Shown here: positions 27,323-37,603 of the stretch, one piece after another
How the letters are laid out: each line of letters starts with the position of its first letter
Position numbering within the stretch: position 1 is the first letter of the stretch
Source of the DNA: a bacterium
Lineage (GTDB): Bacteria; Bacillota; Bacilli; Lactobacillales; Streptococcaceae
Reading direction: 5' to 3'
Assembly (NCBI GenBank): GCA_905221505.1
Contig: CAJNDL010000002.1
Span: 43,922-107,921, forward strand
DNA: 64,000 bases
The notes under the pieces: generated by a model
Told to the model about the DNA's origin: nothing
Database searches by the model: none
The model's input: only the letters and a program-made list of their open reading frames with translations
Made by a program: the position numbers and the translations under genes

Positions 27323-28288
27323 ATGAAAACATCCCTTAAATTTTATCTCACTGCCCTAGTGGCCAGCTTCTTGCTCTTGCTTGGTGCATGTAGTACAAAC
27401 TCAAGCACTAGTCAGACGGAGTCAAGTAGCTCTGCTCCAACAGAGGTAACCATTAAAAGTTCACTAGGTGTAGTCACACTTTCAAAAGTCCCTGAAAAGA
27501 TTGTGACCTTTGACCTCGGTGCTGCGGATACTATTCGCGCTTTAGGTTTTGAAAAGAATATCGTCGGAATGCCTACAAAAACTGTTCCGACTTATCTTAA
27601 AGACCTAGCTGGAAAAGTTAAAAATGTTGGTTCTATGGTTGAGCCAGACCTAGAAGCCCTTGCTGCTCTTGAACCAGACCTAATTATCGCTTCACCACGT
27701 ACCCAAAAATTCGTAGATAAGTTCAACGAAATCGCTCCGACTGTTCTCTTCCAAGCAGGCAAAGATGACTACTGGACTTCTACCAAGACTAATATCGAAT
27801 CCCTAGCAAGCGCCTTCAGCGAAACAGGTACACAGAAAGCCAAGGAAGAATTGGCCAAGCTTGACAAGAGCATTCAAGAAGTCGCAACTAAAAATGAAAG
27901 TTCTGACAAAAAAGCCCTTGCCATCCTCCTCAACGAGGGAAAAATGGCAGCCTTTGGTGCCCAATCTCGTTTCTCTTTCTTGTACCAAACCTTGAAATTC
28001 AAGCCAACTGACACTCAATTTGAAGACTCTCGCCACGGACAAGAAGTCAGCTTTGAAAGTGTCAAAGAAATCAATCCTGACATCCTTTTTGTCATCAACC
28101 GTACCCTTGCCATCGGTGGTGACAACTCTAGCAACGATGGTGTCCTAGAAAATGCCCTCATCGCTGAAACTCCTGCTGCTAAAAATGGCAAGATTATCCA
28201 ACTAACACCAGATCTCTGGTATCTAAGTGGTGGCGGTCTTGAATCAACTAAACTCATGATTGAAGACGCTCAAAAAGCTTTGAAATAA
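27323..28288 (+). CDS. piuA: PiuA, iron-compound-binding lipoprotein
   Basis: The 321-aa substrate-binding lipoprotein has signal peptide and lipobox LLGAC (Cys at residue 23), then a Ser/Thr-rich linker. The fold is the FepB/CeuE type (EKIVTFDLGAADTIRALGFE, EPDLEALAALEPDLIIASPR). It delivers iron complexes to PiuBCD and is a known pneumococcal surface antigen. AAGGAG lies about 8 nt before the ATG. It is separated from piuD by 99 bp containing the perfect hairpin, which could raise its expression relative to the permease genes. Confidence 0.94.
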   Translation: MKTSLKFYLTALVASFLLLLGACSTNSSTSQTESSSSAPTEVTIKSSLGVVTLSKVPEKIVTFDLGAADTIRALGFEKNIVGMPTKTVPTYLKDLAGKVKNVGSMVEPDLEALAALEPDLIIASPRTQKFVDKFNEIAPTVLFQAGKDDYWTSTKTNIESLASAFSETGTQKAKEELAKLDKSIQEVATKNESSDKKALAILLNEGKMAAFGAQSRFSFLYQTLKFKPTDTQFEDSRHGQEVSFESVKEINPDILFVINRTLAIGGDNSSNDGVLENALIAETPAAKNGKIIQLTPDLWYLSGGGLESTKLMIEDAQKALK

Positions 28289-28324
28289 GCTGTTTCAAAC
28301 TCAATTTAAGTAAAATTTTGACAT

Positions 28325-28377
28325 TCTAAAACGCATCCTATCAAGCTCACTCAAACCTGATAGGATGCGTTTTTATC
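28325..28377. terminator. piuA terminator, probably bidirectional
   Basis: AAAACGCATCCTATCA (28328-28343) pairs with TGATAGGATGCGTTTT (28358-28373), then T. This 16-bp perfect stem separates piuA from the convergent yidD. Confidence 0.92.
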
Positions 28378-28401
28378 ATTTTGAAATCTGTTTACCCAGC
28401 C

Positions 28402-28644
28402 TCATTTCCCTTCTTGATTGCGTTTGAGAGAAAAGTGGTCTGGGACGGGGTCCTTACCTGTTTTCGACCAGGGATGGCAACGTAAAATCCGAGACAAGCC
28501 CATCAAAACACCCTTAAAGCCATGTTTTTCAATAGCCTGAATCATGTAATTGGAACAAGTCGGCTCAAAGCGACAAGAGGCTGGAAAGGCTGGCGAGATA
28601 AAACGTTGGTAAAAGCGCACAGGCGCTATTAAGATTCGTTTCAT
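28402..28644 (-). CDS. yidD: YidD, membrane protein insertion efficiency factor
   Basis: The 80-aa protein has the three-Cys YidD/haemolysin-like pattern [26 protein letters not shown] and [11 protein letters not shown], with an amphipathic N-terminus. It assists YidC/Sec-dependent membrane insertion. It is the last gene of the scpAB-rluB run; its start overlaps the rluB stop. Confidence 0.92.
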   Translation of the reverse strand: MKRILIAPVRFYQRFISPAFPASCRFEPTCSNYMIQAIEKHGFKGVLMGLSRILRCHPWSKTGKDPVPDHFSLKRNQEGK

Positions 28645-29366
28645 TATTTCTTGGTTACAGCCATGGTGTGTAGTTGGCTGATTTCTTTTTTATTCAGACG
28701 ACGGGATTCACCTGGACGAAGGCCTGTCAAGTCTAGGTGCCCAAAACGTGTACGCGACAACTTGTCCACTTGAAGACCAACAGCTTCAAACATTTTTTTA
28801 ACCTGATGGTTACGCCCTTCATGGATGGTCAACTGTACTACTGAGCGATTTTTAACTGGGTCCACTTTGAGAATTTCATAAACAGCTGGCTTGGTTTTCT
28901 TGCCATCAATTTCAAGGCCGCGGGTCAAGGGACGGAGATTATCCTTATTGGCCACACCTTTAACACGCGCAACATAAACCTTGTCAATCTCATTACGAGG
29001 GTGAATCATTTCATCCGTAAAGTCCCCGTCATTGGTCAAAATCAAGACTCCTGATGTATCCCAGTCCAAACGTCCAACTGGGTAAATACGCTCTTTGACA
29101 TTAGGCAAGAGGTCGACAACCGTCTTACGCCCCTTATCATCTGTCACACTGGAAATGACACCGCGCGGTTTGTTAAGCAGATAGTAGACCTTTTCTTCGT
29201 TGTAGATTGGTTGGCCTTCCACTTCGACCTTATCACCTGACTTAATGGTCGTTGCGAGTTCACGTACCACCTGGCCGTTGACCGTCACCAAGCCTTGCTT
29301 GATTAACTCTTCTGCTTTTCTCCTACTGGCCACACCTGCGTGGGCAATATACTTATTGATTCTCAT
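28644..29366 (-). CDS. rluB: RluB-type 23S rRNA pseudouridine synthase
   Basis: The 240-aa protein has an S4 domain ([22 protein letters not shown]) and an RsuA/RluB catalytic domain with [18 protein letters not shown], in which the first Asp is the nucleophile. It is expected to modify U2605-type positions of 23S rRNA. The start overlaps scpB by 14 nt. Confidence 0.92.
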   Translation of the reverse strand: MRINKYIAHAGVASRRKAEELIKQGLVTVNGQVVRELATTIKSGDKVEVEGQPIYNEEKVYYLLNKPRGVISSVTDDKGRKTVVDLLPNVKERIYPVGRLDWDTSGVLILTNDGDFTDEMIHPRNEIDKVYVARVKGVANKDNLRPLTRGLEIDGKKTKPAVYEILKVDPVKNRSVVQLTIHEGRNHQVKKMFEAVGLQVDKLSRTRFGHLDLTGLRPGESRRLNKKEISQLHTMAVTKK

Positions 29367-29922
29367 CTTCTTCTATCCTTTCACCAAATAATTGGCTTTC
29401 TTGGGCTTGAATCTCAAGCTCATCAATCACTGGTAATTCTTCCAAATGGTTTATTCCCATGTAATCCAGGAAATAATCCGTAGTCACATAGAGGTTGGGG
29501 CGACCCAACACTTCTTTTTTCCCGTCTTCCTTTATCAGGTCAAAGGCCTGCAACTTTGCCAAAGCCCCACTCGAGTTAACTCCACGAATAGCATCAATCT
29601 CTATCCGTGTGATGGGTTGCTTGTAGGCAATGATGGACAAGGTCTCAAGGGCAGCCCGAGATAAACTCTGGTTGATAGGTGCCTTAGAGTATTCCTTCAA
29701 AACCTCTGAAAACTGAGGCTTGGTCACCAATCTATAAGCGCCCCCTGTCTCAATCAGAGCCAAACTGGAATCTGGGTCCTTTTCATACTTCTGGACTAAT
29801 TTTTCTAAACTCTGTTGGATACCTGTCGGTGGCAGAGAGAGGAGTTCAGCTAACTGACGGATCCTAATCCCATCTTCACCCGCTACAAACAAGAGCGCTT
29901 CTATTTTTGCTAAAGTACTCAT
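29353..29922 (-). CDS. scpB: ScpB, condensin subunit
   Basis: The 189-aa kleisin-associated subunit has two winged helices ([23 protein letters not shown] and [23 protein letters not shown]). It acts with ScpA and SMC in chromosome condensation and segregation. Located directly after scpA on the same strand. Confidence 0.94.
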   Translation of the reverse strand: MSTLAKIEALLFVAGEDGIRIRQLAELLSLPPTGIQQSLEKLVQKYEKDPDSSLALIETGGAYRLVTKPQFSEVLKEYSKAPINQSLSRAALETLSIIAYKQPITRIEIDAIRGVNSSGALAKLQAFDLIKEDGKKEVLGRPNLYVTTDYFLDYMGINHLEELPVIDELEIQAQESQLFGERIEEDENQ

Positions 29923-29940
29923 CTTTCCTCTCTATCAAGT

Positions 29941-30669
29941 TTAGCTTTGGGCTACTTGACTTTCTTCCTTCTTTTCCATGAGATAGATATCTCCGAAACT
30001 CTCCTCTTGCAAGAGGATCAGTTCCTGGGTTTTGATTAACTCTAGGGTTGCCAAAAAGAGGGTAATGACCTCTTGGAGATTCTGGGCTTCCTTAAACAAA
30101 TCCTGCAAGCGCAATTGATCTCGTCCAGTCAAGGACTCTTTCACGATGACCATCATGTCCTCAATCTTATACTCATCCCGCAGGATAGTTGTATGATTCT
30201 GAGCAAACTCCTCTTTTTTCTTGGCTAGGATATTTGAAAAAGCCAAAAAGAGGTCAATGGTCGTCTTGTCATGCATAAGCTCCGCATCTTCGTAAATCAA
30301 CTCTGTCGGCGCTTTGGAATAGTACTGGGCCCGTTCTTGGTGCTTGGCTTCCAAGTGCTCCCCCAAGAGCTTGAACTTGCGGTATTCTTCGATTTGAGAG
30401 AGAAGATCCTGCTCTAGGTCATCCTCCAAGTCTGTCACTTCTGCCACCTTTGGAAGAAGCTTGCGGCTCTTAATCAGCATCAGCTGACTGGCCATGACCA
30501 TATACTCACCCGTCACTTCCAGACGCATGGCCTGCAGGGTTGAGACATAGGCTAGGTACTGCTCGATGACTTCTGTGATGGGCACATCGTAGATATCCAT
30601 CTGATACTTAGAAACCAGGTGCAAAAGCAAATCCAGAGGCCCTTCAAAATCTTTTAGTTTAATATCCAT
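29941..30669 (-). CDS. scpA: ScpA, condensin kleisin
   Basis: The 242-aa kleisin bridges the SMC heads. The N-terminal motif [21 protein letters not shown] and the C-terminal winged helix near [21 protein letters not shown] are typical. Its ATG overlaps the xerD-like stop codon by one base. It forms the conserved xerD-scpA-scpB-rluB cluster. Confidence 0.95.
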   Translation of the reverse strand: MDIKLKDFEGPLDLLLHLVSKYQMDIYDVPITEVIEQYLAYVSTLQAMRLEVTGEYMVMASQLMLIKSRKLLPKVAEVTDLEDDLEQDLLSQIEEYRKFKLLGEHLEAKHQERAQYYSKAPTELIYEDAELMHDKTTIDLFLAFSNILAKKKEEFAQNHTTILRDEYKIEDMMVIVKESLTGRDQLRLQDLFKEAQNLQEVITLFLATLELIKTQELILLQEESFGDIYLMEKKEESQVAQS

Positions 30670-31409
30670 TATCTATATTTTTCTAAGGTCAGGACTGTTT
30701 TTAATCCTAATTTTTTTGCAATTTCGTACAAATTGACCTTGTTTTCAATTTGTCTTAAAATAAACTGTTCCCGCAAGGCTTGGGCTGATAAGGTTGGAAA
30801 ACCTTTCTCCTTGACAAAGGACTCTAGCTGACGGAAGGCCCACTGACGAGAATAAGCTTTCCCTCCCCTTTCAAAAAGATAGGTCTGCCCCATCAAGGGT
30901 TCCAGCTCTGAAAGCAAGGTTGTGGGAATGGTGACAATCCTTTGTTGGGAAGCCTTGCTGATTCGCAACACCTGAAAATCCAGATTGATATCCGCAACCT
31001 TAAGGGCCAAAATCTCACTCGGCAAGAGCCCTATTTCCAAGATAAGAAGCGCCAGTAAACGGCCCTCTGGATAGTCGCTTTCCTGCCAAAAAGAGTCTAG
31101 GTCTAACAACTCTGGCTTTCCAATCTTCTTTTCAGCCTGTTTGGCTAATTCCAAACGATAAAAGCTGTCCACCTCTCCTTTTTGATAGAGAAAGTAGAGA
31201 AATTGGTTACAGGCCGAAATCTTCCGCTTCTGGGCGCTGATTTTCAGATTGGCTAGCTGGGATTGGAAAATCTTGAGACTTGTCTCTGAAATCCGCTCGC
31301 CCACAATGTCTAAAAATTGTTCCAGATCATACTTATAGGACTGCTTGGAATTAGCAGACAGACCCTGCTTTTCCTCTAAAAAGGCTGAAATCCTATCTCT
31401 CATCTGCAT
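30669..31409 (-). CDS. XerD-like protein lacking recombinase catalytic residues
   Basis: The 246-aa protein has the phage-integrase fold: SAM-like N-domain (about residues 1-80) and a catalytic-type domain. The active site is degenerate. The first catalytic Arg, in the motif usually read TGLRxSEL, is replaced in [14 protein letters not shown]. The HxxR segment reads SAQALREQF. Only the C-terminal Tyr in LEKYR is left. In streptococci XerS does dimer resolution, so this XerD-like protein is unlikely to recombine DNA. It may have a structural role linked to ScpAB, but that is inference. Confidence 0.88.
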   Translation of the reverse strand: MQMRDRISAFLEEKQGLSANSKQSYKYDLEQFLDIVGERISETSLKIFQSQLANLKISAQKRKISACNQFLYFLYQKGEVDSFYRLELAKQAEKKIGKPELLDLDSFWQESDYPEGRLLALLILEIGLLPSEILALKVADINLDFQVLRISKASQQRIVTIPTTLLSELEPLMGQTYLFERGGKAYSRQWAFRQLESFVKEKGFPTLSAQALREQFILRQIENKVNLYEIAKKLGLKTVLTLEKYR

Positions 31410-31861
31410 CGAATCTCATATTCCTTACTAAAGTCATGCAAGAGAGCATTGACAGCCTTGAGGATAGATTTGCGCGTGATAATCCCTTGGAAAATACCCT
31501 CTGCGTCCACAACCGGTAAGAAAGACTCATCTACCAGCTTGTGCAAGACCTCCGTAATGGTAAAATCTGGCGAAACAACCGCTACATTCCTTTTCGTCAT
31601 ATGAACGATATCCGTATCCGCCATGATTTCTTGACTCAAGTCATGCTCCATCTGATAAGCCATAATATCTCTGAGCCCAATCGTCCCAACAAACTGCTTT
31701 TCATCTGTCACAACAGGAACACGGGTGTAGGTCATCTGACTGAGCAAGAGGGTCGCATGATCCGCATTATGGGTATCAATCAACACAGCTAGATTTTCAG
31801 CAGGGGTCAAAAAAGTTTCCTCTTGCCCCAGCAAGAAAGTCTCAAACTCCTTGGCAATCAT
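31400..31861 (-). CDS. CBS-pair regulatory protein (YkuL/CbpB-like)
   Basis: The 153-aa protein consists of two CBS domains (MTYTRVPVVTDEKQFVGTIG and DESFLPVVDAEGIFQGIITR). Such stand-alone proteins bind adenine nucleotides; B. subtilis YkuL/DarB binds c-di-AMP, so a similar role is possible here but not shown. It overlaps both neighbours by a few bases, so it is part of the murI-to-yidD operon. Confidence 0.85.
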   Translation of the reverse strand: MIAKEFETFLLGQEETFLTPAENLAVLIDTHNADHATLLLSQMTYTRVPVVTDEKQFVGTIGLRDIMAYQMEHDLSQEIMADTDIVHMTKRNVAVVSPDFTITEVLHKLVDESFLPVVDAEGIFQGIITRKSILKAVNALLHDFSKEYEIRCR

Positions 31862-32379
31862 CGGCTAAACTCCTTGGACAAGCCTGGATACACCTCGTGG
31901 TCTCGTGTCAAAAAGTCGACTTTGAAGTAACTATCATCAATCTCCACACGAGCATAGAGACATTCTCTGATAGTCCCACGTGGTTGGCTGATGGAACCTG
32001 GATTTAGAAAGAGAGTTTTGCCTTCCATCCAAGCGCTTGGCACATGCAAGTGGCCATAAAGGCAGATATCGGCCTCTTCTTCCTGAGCCCAATAGTCCAA
32101 CTTTTGAAAGTTGAAATTGATGTCAAATAGGTGACCATGGGTTTGGATAATCTTGGTCGAACCAAGCTCAGTCACCAAACGTTCTGGGTAGCCTGCATAA
32201 AAGTCCATATTCCCTTTAACAACACGGATTCCCTCCCAAAGGGGAGAATCAGGACGCAGTTCAGAATCTCCGTTATGAAAAACGGCGTCAACTTTTCCCA
32301 CATAGCGATCACGGATTTCTTCCACAATCAAGCTATCGCCATGAGAATCGCTCATTACAATGATGGTTTGCTTTGCCAT
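31858..32379 (-). CDS. YfcE/MJ0936-family metallophosphodiesterase
   Basis: The 173-aa calcineurin-like phosphoesterase has the metal-binding set [29 protein letters not shown] and LYGHLHVPS. The natural substrate is unknown. Its stop overlaps the CBS gene start by 4 nt, and its start lies inside the 3' end of the rdgB-like gene. Confidence 0.9.
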   Translation of the reverse strand: MAKQTIIVMSDSHGDSLIVEEIRDRYVGKVDAVFHNGDSELRPDSPLWEGIRVVKGNMDFYAGYPERLVTELGSTKIIQTHGHLFDINFNFQKLDYWAQEEEADICLYGHLHVPSAWMEGKTLFLNPGSISQPRGTIRECLYARVEIDDSYFKVDFLTRDHEVYPGLSKEFSR

Positions 32380-33326
32380 GATGGAAATACCTCCAAAAGT
32401 TTCTTAACGGCTAAGGCACGGTGAGATTGACTATTTTTTTCTTCAAGGGTTAATTCAGCTGAGGACTTGCCTGTCTCTCCTACAAGGAAGAGAGGGTCAT
32501 AGCCAAAGCCATTTTCACCCTTAGGTTCAAAGTTAATGTAGCCAGGCCAGTCTGCTTCAACAACCAAGCTTTCCTTGTTTGGACTGGCTACGACTAGGGT
32601 TGTATGGAATTGAGCCGAGCGGTCCTTGAGTTCAAAGACCATGGCCAATTCGTGCAAGAGTTTAGCATTGTTTTCACGGTCAGTTGCCCCCACACCTGCG
32701 AAACGAGCTGACCAGACACCTGGCAAGCCACCTAGGACATCGACTTTGAGTCCAGAATCATCTGCCAAAACCATCTTGCCTGTTAATTGAGAAATGGTTT
32801 CTGCCTTGAGACGGGCGTTTTCTTCAAAGGTCATGCCTGTTTCTGCTACTTCAGGCAGGTCAGGATAGTCATTGAGATTTTCCACATCGTAGCCTAACTT
32901 GTCAAAGATAGCACGAAATTCCTTGGTCTTGCCTTCGTTACGAGTCGCAATCAACAAGGTTTCTCTAACCTTGTTTGTCTCAAAGAAATCATGAACATTG
33001 ACCCCTTCTTTGGGCAATTCCACATACAAGAGTTGGCCATTTTCAACCAAGAGCAAAGTCCCCTGACGTTGGATGACTTCTAGATTGCGACCTGCTTCTT
33101 GGTTGAGGATCTCCACCACAAAAGACAATAAACGGTAGAGAGAACCATAGCGTAAAACAATCACAGAAACAGGAAAACCTTGTTCCTCATCTCGAAATCT
33201 TTGGGCAAATTCCAATAGAGGAAAATCCAAGTCATCACCATTCAAAGTCCGGACACCACCAAAAATACTATAGTTTCCAACATACCAGTCCTGGTCATCC
33301 TTGTATTCATAAATTTTATTTGTCAT
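32355..33326 (-). CDS. rdgB: Non-canonical purine NTP pyrophosphatase (RdgB/HAM1)
   Basis: The 323-aa enzyme hydrolyses dITP, ITP and XTP to prevent their incorporation. The HAM1 domain begins near residue 125 ([61 protein letters not shown]). The N-terminal ~120 residues are the extra domain seen in streptococcal versions. The start is ATG 33326, which overlaps the murI stop in an ATGA arrangement. Confidence 0.94.
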   Translation of the reverse strand: MTNKIYEYKDDQDWYVGNYSIFGGVRTLNGDDLDFPLLEFAQRFRDEEQGFPVSVIVLRYGSLYRLLSFVVEILNQEAGRNLEVIQRQGTLLLVENGQLLYVELPKEGVNVHDFFETNKVRETLLIATRNEGKTKEFRAIFDKLGYDVENLNDYPDLPEVAETGMTFEENARLKAETISQLTGKMVLADDSGLKVDVLGGLPGVWSARFAGVGATDRENNAKLLHELAMVFELKDRSAQFHTTLVVASPNKESLVVEADWPGYINFEPKGENGFGYDPLFLVGETGKSSAELTLEEKNSQSHRALAVKKLLEVFPSWQSKPSL

Positions 33327-34117
33327 AATTCTACATGCTCCACATGAATTTCTTTTTCCAGCCATTCTTCACCTATTTGGGCAAAACTTTGGCTGCTAGC
33401 TGTTGTGTAAAAACGGTGTTGGAGTGGTCCAGCATCGCGACCACGATTGATTTCAAAATAATTGAGTAAGACTGAGATATCCCGTACGCACTCTGCCCCA
33501 CTATCAATGAGCTGAACCTTGGGTCCCATGACATTTTGAATAATGGGTCTGAGAAGTGGATAATGGGTACAGCCCAAAATCAGGCTATCCACCTTTCCTA
33601 CCAAGGGACGCAGAGTTTCATAAACCACTTTCTTGGTGACACTGGTTGACAGGGCACCTGACTCCACCAAGGGGGCAAACTTGGGACAGGCCAAACTCTC
33701 CACCTGTAAGTCCGGATCCAGATCATGGATTTTCTGACGGTAAATATCTGATTGGACCGTCATAGGCGTTCCAATCACTCCGATTTTCCCACCTTGGCTA
33801 GACTTGATAGCTGCCGAAGCTCCTGGCAAAATCACACCCAAGACAGGAATGTCTAGTTGAGCCTTGATTTCTTCCCAGACGACCGCAGTCGCAGTGTTAC
33901 AAGCAATGACAATCATCTTGACATCCTTGGTCAAGAGAAAGTTGACCAGCTGCCAAGTATATTCACGAATTTGCTCAGCAGGACGGGGACCATAAGGCGC
34001 CCGCGCCGAATCTCCAATATAGACGATTTCTTCATGAGGAAGCTGGCGCATAAGCTCACGCACAACAGTCAAGCCCCCGACACCCGAATCCAAAAAACCA
34101 ATTGGTCGATTATCCAT
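33323..34117 (-). CDS. murI: Glutamate racemase
   Basis: The 264-aa enzyme supplies D-glutamate for peptidoglycan. Both catalytic cysteines are visible, in [10 protein letters not shown] (around residue 74) and [10 protein letters not shown] (around residue 185), with [11 protein letters not shown] and GDSARAPYG at the N-terminus. First gene of the minus-strand run murI-rdgB-phosphodiesterase-CBS-xerD-scpAB-rluB-yidD, in which most neighbours overlap or nearly touch. Confidence 0.95.
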   Translation of the reverse strand: MDNRPIGFLDSGVGGLTVVRELMRQLPHEEIVYIGDSARAPYGPRPAEQIREYTWQLVNFLLTKDVKMIVIACNTATAVVWEEIKAQLDIPVLGVILPGASAAIKSSQGGKIGVIGTPMTVQSDIYRQKIHDLDPDLQVESLACPKFAPLVESGALSTSVTKKVVYETLRPLVGKVDSLILGCTHYPLLRPIIQNVMGPKVQLIDSGAECVRDISVLLNYFEINRGRDAGPLQHRFYTTASSQSFAQIGEEWLEKEIHVEHVEL

Positions 34118-34282
34118 ACAGTCTTCTTTCTAGTCTTTTTTCTGATTGATAGTTCATTATGATTACTTGTCTTCAAGAACTGAAGGACAGCTTCAACAAC
34201 TACTATCTCTCTTAATCATAATCAAATATCAATAGAATGCAAGGAAAAAGTCTCATCCCTAAACCATAGCCAACATAGTGAG

Positions 34283-34308
34283 AAGTCTGGAACTTTCATC
34301 CCAGACTT
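34283..34308 (-). terminator. Possible terminator after the UPF0154 gene
   Basis: AAGTCTGG (34283-34290) pairs with CCAGACTT (34301-34308), an 8-bp perfect stem 8 bp past the stop of the UPF0154 gene. The U tract on the minus strand is weak (TTCTC), so efficiency is doubtful. Confidence 0.5.
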
Positions 34309-34316
34309 TTCCTTAT

Positions 34317-34565
34317 TTATTTTTTCTTTTTATTGTTAGCAAGGGCTGCCTTTTGTTGGCGGATGATTTGGTGGTAAACTTGTTGTACCTTAGCTTCGCT
34401 TGGTTTTTGACCATTTGCACTCAAAAGAGTACGAACTGCTTCAGCATTCAAACGTGGGTTGTCAGCGAATTCTTTTTCAATTTGCTTACGAACCAAGTAC
34501 ATTCCTCCAAGAGCTCCTCCTAGAAAAGCTAACACAATCAATACAATTGCTAAAAGTAAATCCAT
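34317..34565 (-). CDS. UPF0154 (YneF-like) membrane protein
   Basis: The 82-aa protein has one N-terminal transmembrane helix ([23 protein letters not shown]) and a basic cytoplasmic tail ([19 protein letters not shown]). It matches the UPF0154/YneF family; the function is unknown. Two adjacent ATGs exist; the second (34565) is 7 nt from AGGAG and gives the family length. Confidence 0.9.
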
Positions 34566-34735
34566 CATTTTTCTCCTGTTTCTTTTTGAGTCCCTTTCAT
34601 TATACCACAAACTAGCCACCCTGACCAGTTTGTTCTACACTTTCAGGGATGGAATAGACAGCAAAAAGAACCCTGCTTTTCTGCAAAAGAGGGCTCCTTA
34701 CTAAGTTTAATTTACATAGATAGCCAGTGTAAGAA

Positions 34736-34764
34736 ATAAAAGACTGAAACACTAGATTTCAGCC
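34736..34764 (-). terminator. Terminator of the TrpX-type ABC operon
   Basis: GACTGAAA (34742-34749) pairs with TTTCAGCC (34757-34764; one G-T), followed on the minus strand by TTTTATTTC. Confidence 0.8.
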
Positions 34765-34771
34765 TTTTTCT

Positions 34772-35575
34772 TTATCCCAAAACCAATTCATCACTGACCA
34801 GACTTTGGCCACTATTTTTCTGGAAGAGATGCATGAGGTCTTCAACTGTCAGATGCTTTTTCTCTTCTCCTTTTACATCCACCACTATCTTACCCTGATA
34901 GAGCATAATGAGACGATTGCCGTATTCAATCGCATGGTTCATATCGTGGGTAATCATCAGAGTAGTCAACTGATGGTGCTCCACAATCTTTCGCGTCAAG
35001 TCCATCACCATTTGACTGGTTTTCGGGTCAAGTGCCGCAGTGTGTTCATCCAAAAGCAAGAGCTTAGGTTTCACCAAGGCTGCCATGACTAGGGTCAAGG
35101 CCTGTCTTTGTCCTCCTGAAAGGTATTGAGTATCCACTTTCAAGCGATTTTCAAGACCGATATTCAACTCTTTCAATGCCTCTTGGAACTGGATTCTGTC
35201 CTTTTCCTTCACGCCCCAGCCAAGTCCTCTCTTTTGTCCACGTCTCAAGGCAATGGCCATATTCTCCTCAATCGTCAAACGAGAAGCTGTCCCCATCTTA
35301 GGATCTTGAAAAACACGGGCAATATCCTTGGCTCTCTTTCGTACACTCAGATTTTTAATGGATTTCCCTTCCAACAAAAGGTCCCCTTCGTCCACAGATA
35401 GATTTCCAGCCAAGATATTCATCAAAGTGGATTTCCCTGCGCCATTTCCACCAATCACAGAGATAAAATCTCCCTCTTCAACCTCTAAATCTAATCCTTT
35501 GAGGACATGGTTCTCATTGACCGTCCCTGCTTCAAATGTTTTGTGAATATTTTCAAGTGTTAACAAACTTGCCAT
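34772..35575 (-). CDS. ABC transporter ATPase of TrpXYZ-type system
   Basis: The 267-aa ATP-binding subunit has Walker A GGNGAGKST, Q-loop VFQDPKMGT, signature LSGGQRQAL, Walker B LLLLDEHTAALD and switch His in ITHDMNHA. It resembles LivF/LivG-type ATPases. It is the third gene of an operon with permease and binding protein, whose relatives are called TrpXYZ or ABC_sub_bind systems. The substrate is not proven; the operon leader suggests aromatic amino acids. Confidence 0.88.
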   Translation of the reverse strand: MASLLTLENIHKTFEAGTVNENHVLKGLDLEVEEGDFISVIGGNGAGKSTLMNILAGNLSVDEGDLLLEGKSIKNLSVRKRAKDIARVFQDPKMGTASRLTIEENMAIALRRGQKRGLGWGVKEKDRIQFQEALKELNIGLENRLKVDTQYLSGGQRQALTLVMAALVKPKLLLLDEHTAALDPKTSQMVMDLTRKIVEHHQLTTLMITHDMNHAIEYGNRLIMLYQGKIVVDVKGEEKKHLTVEDLMHLFQKNSGQSLVSDELVLG

Positions 35576-35587
35576 AACTTTCTCCTC

Positions 35588-36481
35588 CTATTCATTTCTC
35601 AATTTCAGACCACGAATCTTTAATCTCTTTTGCAATTCTGGTGCAAATAAAACTAAAGCGAGCAAGATTGCATTAAAGAGACGTACCAAGTTTTGATCTA
35701 GATTTGGGATTTCATAGATATTTAAAATAATCAAACGGTAAACAATGGCACCAATTCCGATAGATAACAAGCGACCTCCAATGGTCAAGTCGTGTATCAA
35801 GACTTCCGCAATAATGACTGCACTCAAACCAACAACGATTGTTCCTGTCCCAGAAGTCACATCTGAAAATCCATCATTTTGAGCAAACAAGGAACCACAT
35901 AGGGCAATCAAACCATTTGAAATCATGTAACCAACAATCTTCATGGTGTCTACATTGACCCCATTGGCCTCACTCATAGGAATATTGTCCCCAGTCGAAC
36001 GCAAGACCAAGCCAATCTCTGTTTTCATCAAAAGAGTCAAGACCAAACAAACAAGTAAGAGACAGGCCAAACTGAATGAGAAAACAGCTTCTTCATTTGT
36101 CAGTCCCAAGCTAGCCAACTGTTTAAAAACAGTTGAAGAATCTCCCAAGGAAAGATTGGGCACACTTCCCATGATTTTAATATTGATTGAATAAAGCCCT
36201 GTCAAGGTCACAATCCCTGTCAAGAGAGCTGGGATTTTCATCTTGGTGTGGAGCATTCCTGATACAAGACCTGCTCCCATACCTGCTAGCAAAGCAAGTA
36301 AAGTCGCAATCCAAGGATTTGTCCCTGCCTGTATCTGAGATGCGACGACAGCCGCCCCCAATGGAAAGGCTCCTTCAGCAGTCATATCCGCAATATCCAA
36401 AATACGGAAAGTCAAGTAGACCCCAATGGCCATAATCGACCACAACAAACCTTCTGATAAACTAGATAATACAAAACTCAT
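35588..36481 (-). CDS. ABC transporter permease of TrpXYZ-type system
   Basis: The 297-aa permease of the BPD_transp_2 (LivH-like) family has about eight to nine helices (LLWSIMAIGVYLTFRIL, LLALLAGMGAGLVSGML, ACLLLVCLVLTLLM, GTIVVGLSAVIIAEVLI). The conserved TVEGAFPLGAAV-like motif reads MTAEGAFPLGAAVVAS. It lies 11 bp after the binding-protein gene and 12 bp before the ATPase gene. Confidence 0.88.
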   Translation of the reverse strand: MSFVLSSLSEGLLWSIMAIGVYLTFRILDIADMTAEGAFPLGAAVVASQIQAGTNPWIATLLALLAGMGAGLVSGMLHTKMKIPALLTGIVTLTGLYSINIKIMGSVPNLSLGDSSTVFKQLASLGLTNEEAVFSFSLACLLLVCLVLTLLMKTEIGLVLRSTGDNIPMSEANGVNVDTMKIVGYMISNGLIALCGSLFAQNDGFSDVTSGTGTIVVGLSAVIIAEVLIHDLTIGGRLLSIGIGAIVYRLIILNIYEIPNLDQNLVRLFNAILLALVLFAPELQKRLKIRGLKLRNE

Positions 36482-36492
36482 CTTAAACCTCC

Positions 36493-37470
36493 CTATTCCT
36501 TGCTTTCTAACTTACTAATATCAATTCCTAGTGCATCTGCCATTTCTTGATTGGTATGCAATTCCAATTTTTCAGGCAACTCAACTGCTATATTTTCTGG
36601 CTTCTCACCTTTTAAAACACGAATCAACATGCGGGCTGTCTGCCGTCCCAATTCTTCATAATTGGTACCGTAGTTATACAAGCCACCAACCGCAATCATT
36701 TCTGTTGAACCACCAAATACTGGAACCTTGTGTTTAATAGAAACCTGCTTAACTGTTTCCATGGTTGACGAAATGATATTATCCGTTGGTACAAAAACCA
36801 TATCCACCTCTGCCATCAAGCTTTCTGCAGCCGCCTTAACGTTGTTACTGTCCAAGATTGTTTTTTCAACAACGGTAAAGCCTTTTTCTTCCAGAAGGCG
36901 CTTAGCTTCATCCTTTTGGACAACCGAATTGGGCTCACTCTGAGTATAAAGAATTCCAATTGTTTTAGCTTTTGGCAACACTTTCTTTATCAAATTGATT
37001 TGGGTTGAAATGGCATCTGATGACTGATCGCTAGTCCCGGTCACATTTCCCCCAGGATGCTCTCTTGACTCAACCAACTTGGCACTGACAGGATCTGTTA
37101 CCGCTGAAAAGATAACAGGTGTCGTTTGTGTTGTATTAGCCAAGCTCTGAGCAGAAGGCGTTGCGATGGCTAGAACGACATCACTAGATTCTACTAGTTG
37201 CTGGGAAATGGTTTTTAGATTTCTTTGTTCTCCCTGTGCATTTTGCAAATCAATCTCGATATTTTTCCCTTCAATATAGCCTTGCTTGGCCAGCTCATCC
37301 ACAAAACCTTCTCTAGTAGCGTCTAGGGACTGGTGGGTAATAAACTGCGAAATACCGATACGAAACACATCTTTTTTCTTATCTGCCTTCAACTGATGCA
37401 AACTGATCAGAGAGGTCAAGAGGATCCCCACTACCAAGAGGGGGGCTAGTAATTTTCGAACAACTTTCAT
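36493..37470 (-). CDS. ABC_sub_bind substrate-binding protein (TrpX-like)
   Basis: The 325-aa binding protein of the ABC_sub_bind (PF04392) family has typical segments DVVLAIATPSAQSLANTT, IFSAVTDPVSAKLV and GILYTQSEPNS. Its N-terminus (basic, then LLVVGILLTSLISLHQLKA) has no cysteine, so it lacks the lipobox expected of a Gram-positive binding protein. It may stay anchored by the uncleaved segment or be released. Expression appears to be controlled by the attenuator at 37613-37838. Relatives are called TrpX and linked to tryptophan, but the leader here encodes Phe/Tyr codons. Confidence 0.85.
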   Translation of the reverse strand: MKVVRKLLAPLLVVGILLTSLISLHQLKADKKKDVFRIGISQFITHQSLDATREGFVDELAKQGYIEGKNIEIDLQNAQGEQRNLKTISQQLVESSDVVLAIATPSAQSLANTTQTTPVIFSAVTDPVSAKLVESREHPGGNVTGTSDQSSDAISTQINLIKKVLPKAKTIGILYTQSEPNSVVQKDEAKRLLEEKGFTVVEKTILDSNNVKAAAESLMAEVDMVFVPTDNIISSTMETVKQVSIKHKVPVFGGSTEMIAVGGLYNYGTNYEELGRQTARMLIRVLKGEKPENIAVELPEKLELHTNQEMADALGIDISKLESKE

Positions 37471-37497
37471 AATGAAACTCCTTCTCAGAAAAGATAA

Positions 37498-37603
37498 AAC
37501 TCAATGAAAATCAAAGAGCAAACTAGGAAACTAGCCGCAGGCTGTACTTGAGTACGGCAAGGCGACGTTGACGTGGTTTGAATTTGATTTTCGAAGAGTA
37601 TAA
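37498..37603. repeat. BOX element (boxA-boxC) in the transporter leader
   Basis: This is almost the same as the BOX at 21571-21676 (ACTCAATGAAAATCAAAGAG ... GATTTTCGAAGAGTATA) and again lacks boxB. It lies between the attenuator terminator and the first structural gene, so it is part of the untranslated RNA when read-through occurs. Confidence 0.9.
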
